A stretch of DNA of 64,000 nucleotides from an uncultured Collinsella sp. Its GTDB lineage: Bacteria > Actinomycetota > Coriobacteriia > Coriobacteriales > Coriobacteriaceae. A model generated the notes under the pieces. The model searched no databases. It saw only the letters and a program-made list of their open reading frames with translations, and was not told the DNA's origin. Positions 9,157 through 15,582 of the stretch are shown one piece after another (position 1 is the first letter of the stretch; each line of letters begins with the position of its first letter). The stretch lies in contig CALJMO010000047.1 in the NCBI GenBank assembly GCA_937982065.1, positions 1-64,000 on the forward strand. The letters run 5' to 3'. The translations under genes and the position numbers were made by a program.

Positions 9157-10215
9157 CTACTGCACCGCCTCGTGCTCGCGGCCCTCGAGGGCCAGCTGCA
9201 CGTACTCGGCGGTCTTGATCTTGGCGATGGTGCCCTCCACGTCGAGCCTCTCGGTGTTGTGGGAGGTGTAGGACTCGTCTGCCTGGGTCTCCACCTCGCC
9301 GTCGACGACGAACTTGTCGTAGTTCAGGTCGCGCGAGTCGCAGGCCACGCGGTAGTAGCCGCCCATGTCCTCGGCCCTCAGTCGCTCCTCGCGGGTCATG
9401 AGGGTCTCGAAGAGCTTCTCGCCGTGGCGGGTGCCGATCACCTGGGTGCCCACGCGGCCGAAGACCTCCTGGACGGCCTCGGCGAGGTCGCCGATCGTGG
9501 AGGCGGGGGCCTTCTGGATGAACAGGTCGCCGGGGTTGGCGTGCTCGAAGGCGAACTGCACCAGGTCGACCGCCTCGTCCAGGTTCATGAGGAAGCGGGT
9601 CATGTTGGGGTCGGTGACGGTAAGCGGCTCCCCTTTTCGGATGCGGTCGATGAACAGCGGGATGACGCTGCCGCGCGAGCACATGACGTTGCCGTAGCGG
9701 GTGCAGCAGATGGTGGTGCGGCCGGCGCCGTTGCGGGCGTTGGCGTAGATGATGGACTCCATCATGGCCTTGGACTTGCCCATGGCGTTGATGGGGTAGG
9801 CCGCCTTGTCGGTGGAAAGGCACACGACGCGGTCCACGCCCTCCTCGATGGCGGCGTGCAGGACGTTGTCAGTGCCGATGACGTTGGTGCGCACGGCCTC
9901 CATGGGGAAGAACTCGCAGGAGGGCACCTGCTTCAGGGCGGCGGCGTGGAAGATGTAGTCCACCCCGTGCATGGCGTCGCGCACGCTCTGGGCGTTGCGG
10001 ACGTCGCCGATGAAGAAGCGGACCTTGGAGGCGAGCTCGGGGGACTTCTCCTGAAGGCGGTGGCGCATGTCGTCCTGCTTCTTCTCGTCGCGCGAGAAGA
10101 TGCGGATCTCGGCCAGGTCGGTGTCCATGAAGTGCTTGAGCACCGTGTTGCCGAACGAGCCGGTGCCGCCCGTGATCATGAGGGTCTTGTCTTTGAATGC
10201 GGAAGTGCCTGTCAT
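9157..10215 (-). CDS. capE: CapE: UDP-GlcNAc 4,6-dehydratase/5-epimerase
   Basis: The first enzyme of the UDP-L-FucNAc branch; it converts UDP-GlcNAc to a 4-keto-6-deoxy-L sugar. The 352-residue protein has a Rossmann start ITGGTGSFGNTVLKHF, IFSRDEKKQDDMR, and the CapE-type active-site stretch STDKAAYPINAMGKSKAMME, in which Met replaces the usual SDR tyrosine. It has the short soluble architecture of CapE/FnlA, not the membrane-anchored CapD form. ATG at 10215 has GGAGGA nine bases upstream. Together with CapF and CapG in the same operon it predicts a FucNAc-containing surface polymer. Confidence 0.93.
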   Translation of the reverse strand: MTGTSAFKDKTLMITGGTGSFGNTVLKHFMDTDLAEIRIFSRDEKKQDDMRHRLQEKSPELASKVRFFIGDVRNAQSVRDAMHGVDYIFHAAALKQVPSCEFFPMEAVRTNVIGTDNVLHAAIEEGVDRVVCLSTDKAAYPINAMGKSKAMMESIIYANARNGAGRTTICCTRYGNVMCSRGSVIPLFIDRIRKGEPLTVTDPNMTRFLMNLDEAVDLVQFAFEHANPGDLFIQKAPASTIGDLAEAVQEVFGRVGTQVIGTRHGEKLFETLMTREERLRAEDMGGYYRVACDSRDLNYDKFVVDGEVETQADESYTSHNTERLDVEGTIAKIKTAEYVQLALEGREHEAVQ

Positions 10216-10218
10216 AAA

Positions 10219-11427
10219 TTAATCCTCCACTAGTTGAGTAAGTAATTTTTCGAGCTTGTCGAAGAACAGCTTCTTCGTGAAATAGCGCTCGTAATAAGCT
10301 TTTGCGTTATTGCCAAGCTGTTCTGTGTCGGAAAGTCCAGCAAATTGCGAGGCAATTCGTGCAAGGCCTTCGGCATCTTCGATATCGCAGCAGAAACCGC
10401 ATTTGGCATCATTGATTACTCGTTTGGTTTCACCTGAAAGCGCTGCCAAAATCGGTTTTCCAGCGGCCATATAAGTTGTTACTTTTCGAGGAAGGGTGTA
10501 CGTGGCCATGGGGCTGTCTTCAAACGTGACAATCATTGCGTCAGAAGCACCGTAGTACTTGGGCATATCCACAATTGGCTTGCGGCCGTGAAACACAATG
10601 TTATTCAGGCCTAGCTCCACAGCCCTCGATCTACATTGCTCCAAACGCGACCCTGAACCAACAATATGAAACACGAGGTTCCTGTCTTTCTGAGCAATGC
10701 AAGCGGCTTCAACAATGGTGATAACGGACTGTGCTTGTCCCACATTTCCGGCAAACGTTAGATTGATTTTCGATGAGTCATAGCCTTCGCAGGAGCACTT
10801 AGCACAGCCGGAAAAGGCGTCGTCAGCGTATTGAGGTAGGTATGCCGAGGGCTCACGGTTAATTCCAAGACTGTTTGAAAAGTATTCGTCAAACAAAGGT
10901 GAAGTAACGGCGATACGATCAGCCTGCCTATAAATCCTTTTCGAGACAGCTTTCATCCATTTGTAAGGCAACGAGGATTCTGAAAAACCACCGGCTGTAA
11001 GACTCACTGGCCACAAATCAAAGCAATACAACAGCATCTTTTTTTGATGCTTGCGAGCATAAACAAGACCGGGATCCACCTGCATAACGGGTGAAAACTG
11101 ATACCCAAGGACAACATCAAATTCTTCATTTAGCGTTCGAGCAAGCTGATTCGCGTTATGCCAGAAAGAGATATAGTTCTTTACGCGATTGAGCGCGCCA
11201 GTTTTTCTAGGGTATAAGTTGGCGCGATACACAGTCACGCCATTATGATGCTCAATCTGCTTTTGCCTATTTTTATACTCTTCTGGAATGTCAGAGTTGG
11301 GCATTCCGGTGTTCGGCAGACCGGTGATAACAGAGACGCTATGCCCTCTATCAACAAGCTCCTCGCATACATCCGAAGTGTTAAATGGCTCCGGCCAATA
11401 GTGCTGACAAATAACAAGTATCTTCAT
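10219..11427 (-). CDS. Family-4 glycosyltransferase, WbuB-like
   Basis: This GT-B glycosyltransferase of 402 residues has an N-terminal acceptor-side pattern ILVICQHYWPEPFNTSDVC and a C-terminal donor-side pattern: LTFAGNVGQAQSV, IVGSGSRLEQC, VFHGRKP and AAGKPILAALSGETKRVI. The N-terminal HYWPEP pattern is shared with WbuB-type enzymes that act with L-FucNAc precursors, and capE lies three bases downstream. Transfer of FucNAc is therefore a reasonable inference, not a proof. The ATG overlaps the stop of the priming transferase gene (TAATG), so the two are translationally coupled. Confidence 0.85.
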   Translation of the reverse strand: MKILVICQHYWPEPFNTSDVCEELVDRGHSVSVITGLPNTGMPNSDIPEEYKNRQKQIEHHNGVTVYRANLYPRKTGALNRVKNYISFWHNANQLARTLNEEFDVVLGYQFSPVMQVDPGLVYARKHQKKMLLYCFDLWPVSLTAGGFSESSLPYKWMKAVSKRIYRQADRIAVTSPLFDEYFSNSLGINREPSAYLPQYADDAFSGCAKCSCEGYDSSKINLTFAGNVGQAQSVITIVEAACIAQKDRNLVFHIVGSGSRLEQCRSRAVELGLNNIVFHGRKPIVDMPKYYGASDAMIVTFEDSPMATYTLPRKVTTYMAAGKPILAALSGETKRVINDAKCGFCCDIEDAEGLARIASQFAGLSDTEQLGNNAKAYYERYFTKKLFFDKLEKLLTQLVED

Positions 11428-12200
11428 TAACGCGCACCGTCGCCAGTGCTCACAACACCAAGTGTCTTAAGCATGATCAGAATATCCATCTTGATGTTTC
11501 TAGTTTTGATGTACTGGAGGTCAAACATGACCTTCTCACTGGGAAGCAGATCGTAGCCGCCGGTAACCTGGGCAAGGCCAGAAATGCCCGGGCGCACCAT
11601 GGTGCGGTAATGCCAGCCATGAATACGCTTCTCGAACTCTTCGCAAAACGCGGGACGCTCGGGGCGAGGGCCGATTAGGCTCATATCGCCCTTGAATACA
11701 TTCCAGAACTGCGGAATCTCGTCTAGACGCGTCTTACGCATAATTTTGCCGAAAGGCGTGACACGCGGATCTTCGTCCTGTGCCCACTGAGCGCCCCGAG
11801 ACTCTGCATCGGTATACATGCTGCGAAACTTGTAGATATTAAAGACTCTGCCGTCTTTGCCAACGCGGCGTTGAGCGTAAATAACGGGGCCTTCGGACTC
11901 GCTCTTGATTTTTACGGCGATAAAGGCCATCGGAATTGCGAGCAGAATCAAAGCACAACCACAAGACACAACGTCAAAGAATCGCTTAATAAAGCGATAG
12001 AAAAGCCCACCATTAACGACGGGCTTTTCCAATTCAACAATGTCATGACCGGGTAGCAGCTTCTCCAGCACATCCGCCGGAATACCGTTCTCGCTCAACT
12101 TCGGCTCGTGTTTTCCGATATTTTGGAGCTTGGCGGTCCTGCGCCTATCCTCTTGCGCTACGGCAACAGCTGTTGCATCTCCAATTTGATTATCTTGCAC
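11427..12200 (-). CDS. Priming undecaprenyl-phosphate sugar-1-phosphate transferase (short form)
   Basis: This enzyme starts repeat-unit synthesis on undecaprenyl phosphate. After ~65 N-terminal residues there is a single hydrophobic re-entrant helix ([20 protein letters not shown]) and the full catalytic domain: [37 protein letters not shown] and [10 protein letters not shown]. It lacks the four-helix N-terminal region of WcaJ-length enzymes, so it is a PglC/WbaP-C-terminus-like short form. The start is uncertain: GTG at 12200 follows AAGGAA closely, while the open frame extends to 12332 inside the loaP end. The sugar is not predictable; GalNAc, Gal, Glc or bacillosamine-type substrates are known in the family. 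Confidence 0.87.
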   Translation of the reverse strand: MQDNQIGDATAVAVAQEDRRRTAKLQNIGKHEPKLSENGIPADVLEKLLPGHDIVELEKPVVNGGLFYRFIKRFFDVVSCGCALILLAIPMAFIAVKIKSESEGPVIYAQRRVGKDGRVFNIYKFRSMYTDAESRGAQWAQDEDPRVTPFGKIMRKTRLDEIPQFWNVFKGDMSLIGPRPERPAFCEEFEKRIHGWHYRTMVRPGISGLAQVTGGYDLLPSEKVMFDLQYIKTRNIKMDILIMLKTLGVVSTGDGAR

Positions 12201-12267
12201 TATTTCCTTCAAACCTACATCCCCGCCCCCGGGGATCCTCCCTGTCCCTTTAAACAGTCGCCCGCAC

Positions 12268-12813
12268 TTAGGCGATAGCCTTTTTAAGGTTTCGCATGAC
12301 GCGCTGCTCGGCTGAAAGCACAGCGAGGCCAACGCGCGTAGTTACGCGTCGACCGCACAGGTTGAGCTCCAAATAAGCAGTGCTCTTGCGTCTGTTAATG
12401 GTTTTGATAAGGCCTTCGTGGCCCAGCAGCGGACCTGCCGTCACTACGACCTGGTCGCCATCCTTTAAGGCCTCGCTCATAGGAACTACGCGGTCTCCCT
12501 TATGCGTAAAGCCACCAATAAGCTGGACCTCTTCTTTTGCCAGCGGCACAAACCGACCGTCCTGGGAAAGCACCCGAGCAAAATCGTCCATGCGCAGCAA
12601 ATACTGTTGTACGGTGCGGGGATCTGCCGTGTCGCAGATAAGATAACCGGGAAAGAGCGACTTGGTCGTATTGACCCATTCGCCGTGTACCTTAATCTCG
12701 GTTTGAAATTGAGGATAAAAGAGCTCCTGCATGGCACCAACCGGCACCATACGCTCAATGCGCTCGCGCATTACTTCTTCGCGACCATTAATGACCTGGA
12801 TCACATACCACAC
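12268..12813 (-). CDS. loaP: NusG paralogue, LoaP-like processive antiterminator
   Basis: First gene of the polysaccharide operon. The 181-residue protein has an N-terminal NGN domain (WYVIQVINGREEVM, then FPGYLICDT) and a C-terminal KOW domain (GDQVVVTAGPLLGHEGLI). This is the specialised NusG layout of LoaP, UpxY and RfaH proteins, which promote readthrough of long exopolysaccharide operons. LoaP homologues are known at the head of such operons in Firmicutes and Actinobacteria and act through an RNA hairpin in the leader. GTG at 12813 was chosen because AAGGGGG lies eight bases upstream. It is too divergent from its neighbourhood to be the housekeeping nusG, which normally sits with secE. 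Confidence 0.85.
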   Translation of the reverse strand: MWYVIQVINGREEVMRERIERMVPVGAMQELFYPQFQTEIKVHGEWVNTTKSLFPGYLICDTADPRTVQQYLLRMDDFARVLSQDGRFVPLAKEEVQLIGGFTHKGDRVVPMSEALKDGDQVVVTAGPLLGHEGLIKTINRRKSTAYLELNLCGRRVTTRVGLAVLSAEQRVMRNLKKAIA

Positions 12814-13290
12814 GAGCACCACCCCCTTGCTGTCTTACGTGTGGCTCACAGGGTTTAGGTATGGCTTCGCCAGGGCGCTTGTGCGCGAAGGCGCTCCATA
12901 TTCAAACCCTGAGCCCAGTTAGACAAGCGCATGGCTCTGCCCCACCGTGAACGGTATTTAAAAGCGCAGTCGCTAGAGGCGCGGACGTGTATCGCAAAAT
13001 GACCGCGCCCCCAGCTGGCTGCGTGCAGCCCAGTCAAGCGGGTACAAAACTGGACCGCACGCAAACAGCTGAAGGACTGCTGCGCTTTGTCATGAAATAT
13101 CGAATAGGATGAACAGCTTGCACATAGACAAGAGCAAAGTCATTCGATGCGATACGCATGACGACGCTATTGGAGCTCGTGGTTTTTCTGGCACCGCCGT
13201 TACGGCCGGATGCTGATCGACCCCGTGCTTTGCGGCTTGCTGGAGCCGTGAGCACAGTTGAACCCATGTGACTTAAGTATCCTAGCACAG
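12814..13290 (-). promoter_or_regulatory. Long leader of the polysaccharide operon with candidate promoter and hairpins
   Basis: About 475 bases without a gene lie upstream of loaP. Near 13275-13285 the minus strand reads TGTGCTAGGATACT, an extended -10-like element with no convincing -35. That would give a leader of more than 400 nt, which is unusual for a simple promoter and fits a LoaP-type recognition RNA. Hairpin-forming pieces include CTTCGC/GCGAAG flanking 12864-12892 close to the loaP start, and CGGCT/AGCCG near 13231-13248. None was folded computationally, so the role is inferred from context. Confidence 0.4.
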
Positions 13291-13625
13291 CAGGTGGCCC
13301 ATACGTTTTGGGGTGTGTTGAGCAACATATTGTTTATTTGCCGTGGTTATGGGGGAAATCGCGCCGCCTCGCACGCATTGCCGCAGGTTTATGGGGGTGT
13401 GTAGGTTGGCGATCACTGCCTGAGTTGTATTGCTGGCGGCGTGAATTGCTCAAACTATTAAGTTTGGCTAACAAACTTTGTACAAAACCGGGAAGGTAAT
13501 TGCGCAACTTTTTGGGGTGTAGTTGTCGCAAATTTTGCGACAACTACTGTGACGGCGAACTTGAACAGGAAAGCACTTTGCATATTTTGCAAAAATGCAG
13601 TTCAGCCACTTAATATCGCATGCAA
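13291..13625. other. Non-coding stretch with two inverted repeats
   Basis: No supported gene here; the region is less G+C-rich than its surroundings. It contains a perfect 29-bp palindrome at 13519-13547 (14-bp arms around one T, GTAGTTGTCGCAAA on the left). A smaller inverted repeat AAGTTTG...CAAACTT lies near 13460-13479. Either could be an operator or RNA hairpin. It sits between the polysaccharide leader and the tRNA terminator, both of which are read on the minus strand. Confidence 0.4.
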
Positions 13626-13655
13626 ATAAAAAAGGCCACTCGATTGAGTGGCCTT
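13626..13655 (-). terminator. Rho-independent terminator after tRNA-Ala
   Basis: Perfect 10-bp stem AAGGCCACTC/GAGTGGCCTT (13646-13655 and 13632-13641) with a 4-base loop, followed on the minus strand by TTTTTATTT. It lies 10 bases past the CCA end of the tRNA gene. Confidence 0.95.
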
Positions 13656-13665
13656 GCATTCACGA

Positions 13666-13741
13666 TGGTGGAGACGAGGGGGATCGAACCCCTGACCTCT
13701 TGACTGCCAGTCAAGCGCTCTCCCAGCTGAGCTACGCCCCC
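13666..13741 (-). tRNA. tRNA-Ala, anticodon GGC
   Basis: A 76-nt cloverleaf with encoded CCA end. The acceptor stem is GGGGGCG paired with CGTCTCC (two G-U pairs), followed by discriminator A. The D-arm starts AGCTCAGCTGGGAGAGC. The anticodon stem CTTGA/TCAAG encloses CTGGCAG, giving anticodon GGC. The T-arm contains GTTCGATCC. It decodes GCC and GCU alanine codons. Promoter and terminator are both visible, so it is a single-gene transcript. Confidence 0.96.
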
Positions 13742-13754
13742 GTGACGAGGAGAT

Positions 13755-13783
13755 ACTATAAGGGAAGATCTTCGGGGATGCAA
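13755..13783 (-). promoter_or_regulatory. Sigma-70 promoter of tRNA-Ala
   Basis: On the minus strand, -35 TTGCAT (13778-13783) and -10 TATAGT (13755-13760) are separated by 17 bases. Transcription would start about 7 bases before the tRNA 5' end at 13741. Confidence 0.85.
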
Positions 13784-13823
13784 GAAGTTTTTTGGGTTGA
13801 TTCTCACACTTACGGGTTTTCCT

Positions 13824-13885
13824 GGGACGGGGCTGAATTGACTGATTTTGACTTCGGCAAAATCAGTCAATTAACCCACCGTCCC
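13824..13885. repeat. Intergenic palindromic element with UUCG-type loop
   Basis: Inner arms of 15 bp (13836-13850, AATTGACTGATTTTG, and 13858-13872) are perfect. The loop ACTTCGG can fold as C(UUCG)G with a single bulged A on the plus strand. Outer arms GGGACGG (13824-13830) and CCGTCCC (13879-13885) extend the hairpin. It lies between the 3' end of thiN and the tRNA promoter. It could terminate thiN, but there is no T run, so a repeat element with GGGAC ends is equally likely. Confidence 0.7.
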
Positions 13886-13910
13886 GATAAAACCCTCACG
13901 CGGCGATGCC

Positions 13911-14552
13911 TTACTTGTAGAGGTAGGCGATCGCGACGCCTTGGTGGACTTGGATCTTGGCCGTTTTCCGGACGACATTAGAGATGCCCGTATCGGCCAA
14001 GAGGCCTAGGGGGCTGTGATCTAGCTCCCACTCTAGACCGTGTTCGCTTACCTTGGTGTTGGGAGCGATGGCGATGATGGAGAAGTTTTTGCTCTCGGCG
14101 CCCTCGATGGTCCATGTCTCGTCCTGGTGCAAGATTCTGGCCGTTACTTCGTCTTCTTCGATCCAGACGGGGGCGTCCGCATAGCTTGCCAGGAGCCCTA
14201 GCACAGACAGGGCCATGTCCGGGCGGCCGCCGGTGGCACAGGTTGCTACCACTTCGGCACCCGGCCACCGACGGCGGACCGAATCGAGCGCCAGTGCCAG
14301 ATCGGTATAGTCCTTGTAGGGATCGTGGCGCTCCACTTCAAAATCGGAAGCGGCATCGACCAGAGCGCGCCCCTCATCACTAACGGTGTCGGCGTCGCCC
14401 ACGTAGACGTCGCAGCTCAGGCCAGCGCCCAACAGAGCGTCCAGACCGCGGTCTACGGCTACAATGTGGTCGCACTCCCCTGCCAGGTGGCAAAGCAACT
14501 CGGCGCTCGCCACCACCGGCGAGCCGCAAACCACTAATACTTTACAAGCCAC
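13911..14552 (-). CDS. thiN: Thiamine pyrophosphokinase
   Basis: Converts thiamine plus ATP to thiamine pyrophosphate and AMP in the cytoplasm. The 213-residue protein shows the family order: an N-terminal CGSPVVASAELL segment, VAVDRGLDALL, YVGDADTVSDEG (metal/ATP site), YKDYTDLALAL (thiamine site) and ATGGRPDMALS. A C-terminal beta domain ends with SNVVRKTAKIQVHQG. The length matches bacterial TPK. The start is GTG at 14552. It lies ten bases after the HAD phosphatase gene on the same strand and probably shares its transcript. No TPP riboswitch was seen upstream. Confidence 0.9.
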   Translation of the reverse strand: MACKVLVVCGSPVVASAELLCHLAGECDHIVAVDRGLDALLGAGLSCDVYVGDADTVSDEGRALVDAASDFEVERHDPYKDYTDLALALDSVRRRWPGAEVVATCATGGRPDMALSVLGLLASYADAPVWIEEDEVTARILHQDETWTIEGAESKNFSIIAIAPNTKVSEHGLEWELDHSPLGLLADTGISNVVRKTAKIQVHQGVAIAYLYK

Positions 14553-14561
14553 GGCCCTCGC

Positions 14562-15251
14562 CTAGCCCTCAAACGAAAGCACACGGGCCAGGTCCAGGTC
14601 CTCATAGCTGTCGATAAAGATATCGCAGTTATCGCAAACCTCGTCCCGCTCCATACGGCCGTGCGGATCATAGATGCCCACGCGTTTAAAGCCTGCAGTG
14701 CCAGAGCTCTTAAGTCCAAAGACGGCATCCTCAAACACCCAGCTGCGATTAAACTTGTGCCCATGGCGTTCTTCCAGGCGGCGCAGCGCCAGCTCGTATA
14801 CGTCGGGAAACTGTTTGGAGCGTCCCGCCTCGCCCGTGGTGGTCACAAACTCCATGTAAGCGTCGAGCCCGGCGCCCGCAAGCGCAGACTGCACCAGCTC
14901 GGCCGGCGTGGACGTGGCAACGCACATGGCGATGTCCGCCGCCTTCGCCTGCTCCAAAAATGCCAGGAGCCCCTCGCGCGGCGGCACCTTGGAGTACCCA
15001 TCAATCAAAATCTCGCCCAGCTCGCGATAAACTTCCTCGCCATTCGTGCCAATGCCCCACGTGTCGTGGTAGGCCTGGCACTCGTCCTCCAGCGAAAGAT
15101 GTTCAAACTGGGCAAAATCGTCGACCGTTCCATCAATGCCATGACGGCGCAATAACTCGAGCTGCGCATAGCCCCAGACGGGGGTGCTGTTAACCAACGT
15201 GCCATCGCAATCGAAAATAAAAGCAACCTTGGGAGCGGCGGTATGGGACAT
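14562..15251 (-). CDS. HAD-superfamily phosphatase/phosphomutase
   Basis: The 229-residue protein has the haloacid-dehalogenase motifs in order. Motif I is FIFDCDGTLVNSTP with nucleophile Asp, followed by a helical cap domain (residues ~25-90). Motif II is CVATSTPAELV, and motif IV is SWVFEDAVFGLKSSGTAG. It resembles the beta-phosphoglucomutase/sugar-phosphatase subfamily. ATG at 15251 has AAAGG eight bases upstream; a longer frame to 15272 lacks a site. It is divergent from glgB, and its upstream region holds the GGTAAAAC-type motifs, so a link to sugar-phosphate metabolism is plausible. The substrate is unknown. Confidence 0.83.
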   Translation of the reverse strand: MSHTAAPKVAFIFDCDGTLVNSTPVWGYAQLELLRRHGIDGTVDDFAQFEHLSLEDECQAYHDTWGIGTNGEEVYRELGEILIDGYSKVPPREGLLAFLEQAKAADIAMCVATSTPAELVQSALAGAGLDAYMEFVTTTGEAGRSKQFPDVYELALRRLEERHGHKFNRSWVFEDAVFGLKSSGTAGFKRVGIYDPHGRMERDEVCDNCDIFIDSYEDLDLARVLSFEG

Positions 15252-15270
15252 ATACGAACCTTTCGATGTC

Positions 15271-15361
15271 AAATGGTAAACAACCTGCTAAAAACGTTTT
15301 ACCAAACGTAAGCCTATCAGTTTTGAAACCCTAATTGGTAAAACTGTCAAGGGTTTTACCA
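15271..15361. promoter_or_regulatory. Cluster of GGTAAAAC/GTTTTACC operator-like motifs between HAD gene and glgB
   Basis: In the 331-bp divergent intergenic region there are repeated half-sites: TGGTAAAC at 15274, AAAACGTTTTACCAA at 15291-15305 (palindromic core AAAACGTTTT), TTGGTAAAACT at 15335-15345 and GGGTTTTACCA at 15351-15361. The same motif recurs upstream of the GH13-GH77 gene at 25146. A LacI- or similar-family regulator of alpha-glucan metabolism is inferred; no regulator gene is in the window. The rest of the gap (15362-15582) shows no other clear signal. Confidence 0.5.
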
Positions 15362-15582
15362 CGGCAATTCTGCCAGTGGTATAAACATGTCGCTTACCGA
15401 TTAAACGCCCTCGCAAATCCGCTTTTGTCCATAAAACTAACGTACAGGTGTTATCGTAGTTTCTGCCGAAAGTTCCACCGAGCACGCGAGGTGGAACGAA
15501 TCATAGAACTATCGCCGTCCCTTCGATTCGTGCAGCCTTGGACCTTTCGCATCTAGTCACCAAGGCAACACGCTGCCGCGTC

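Noticed and set aside
12814..13290. JUMPstart/ops element for an RfaH-type regulator
   Set aside because: No GGCGGTAG-like ops sequence was found in the leader; the protein fits LoaP better than RfaH.
13595..13981. Plus-strand frame containing GDRTPDLLTASQALSQLSYAP-like peptide
   Set aside because: This is the well-known false protein produced by translating the antisense of a tRNA gene; it overlaps tRNA-Ala.
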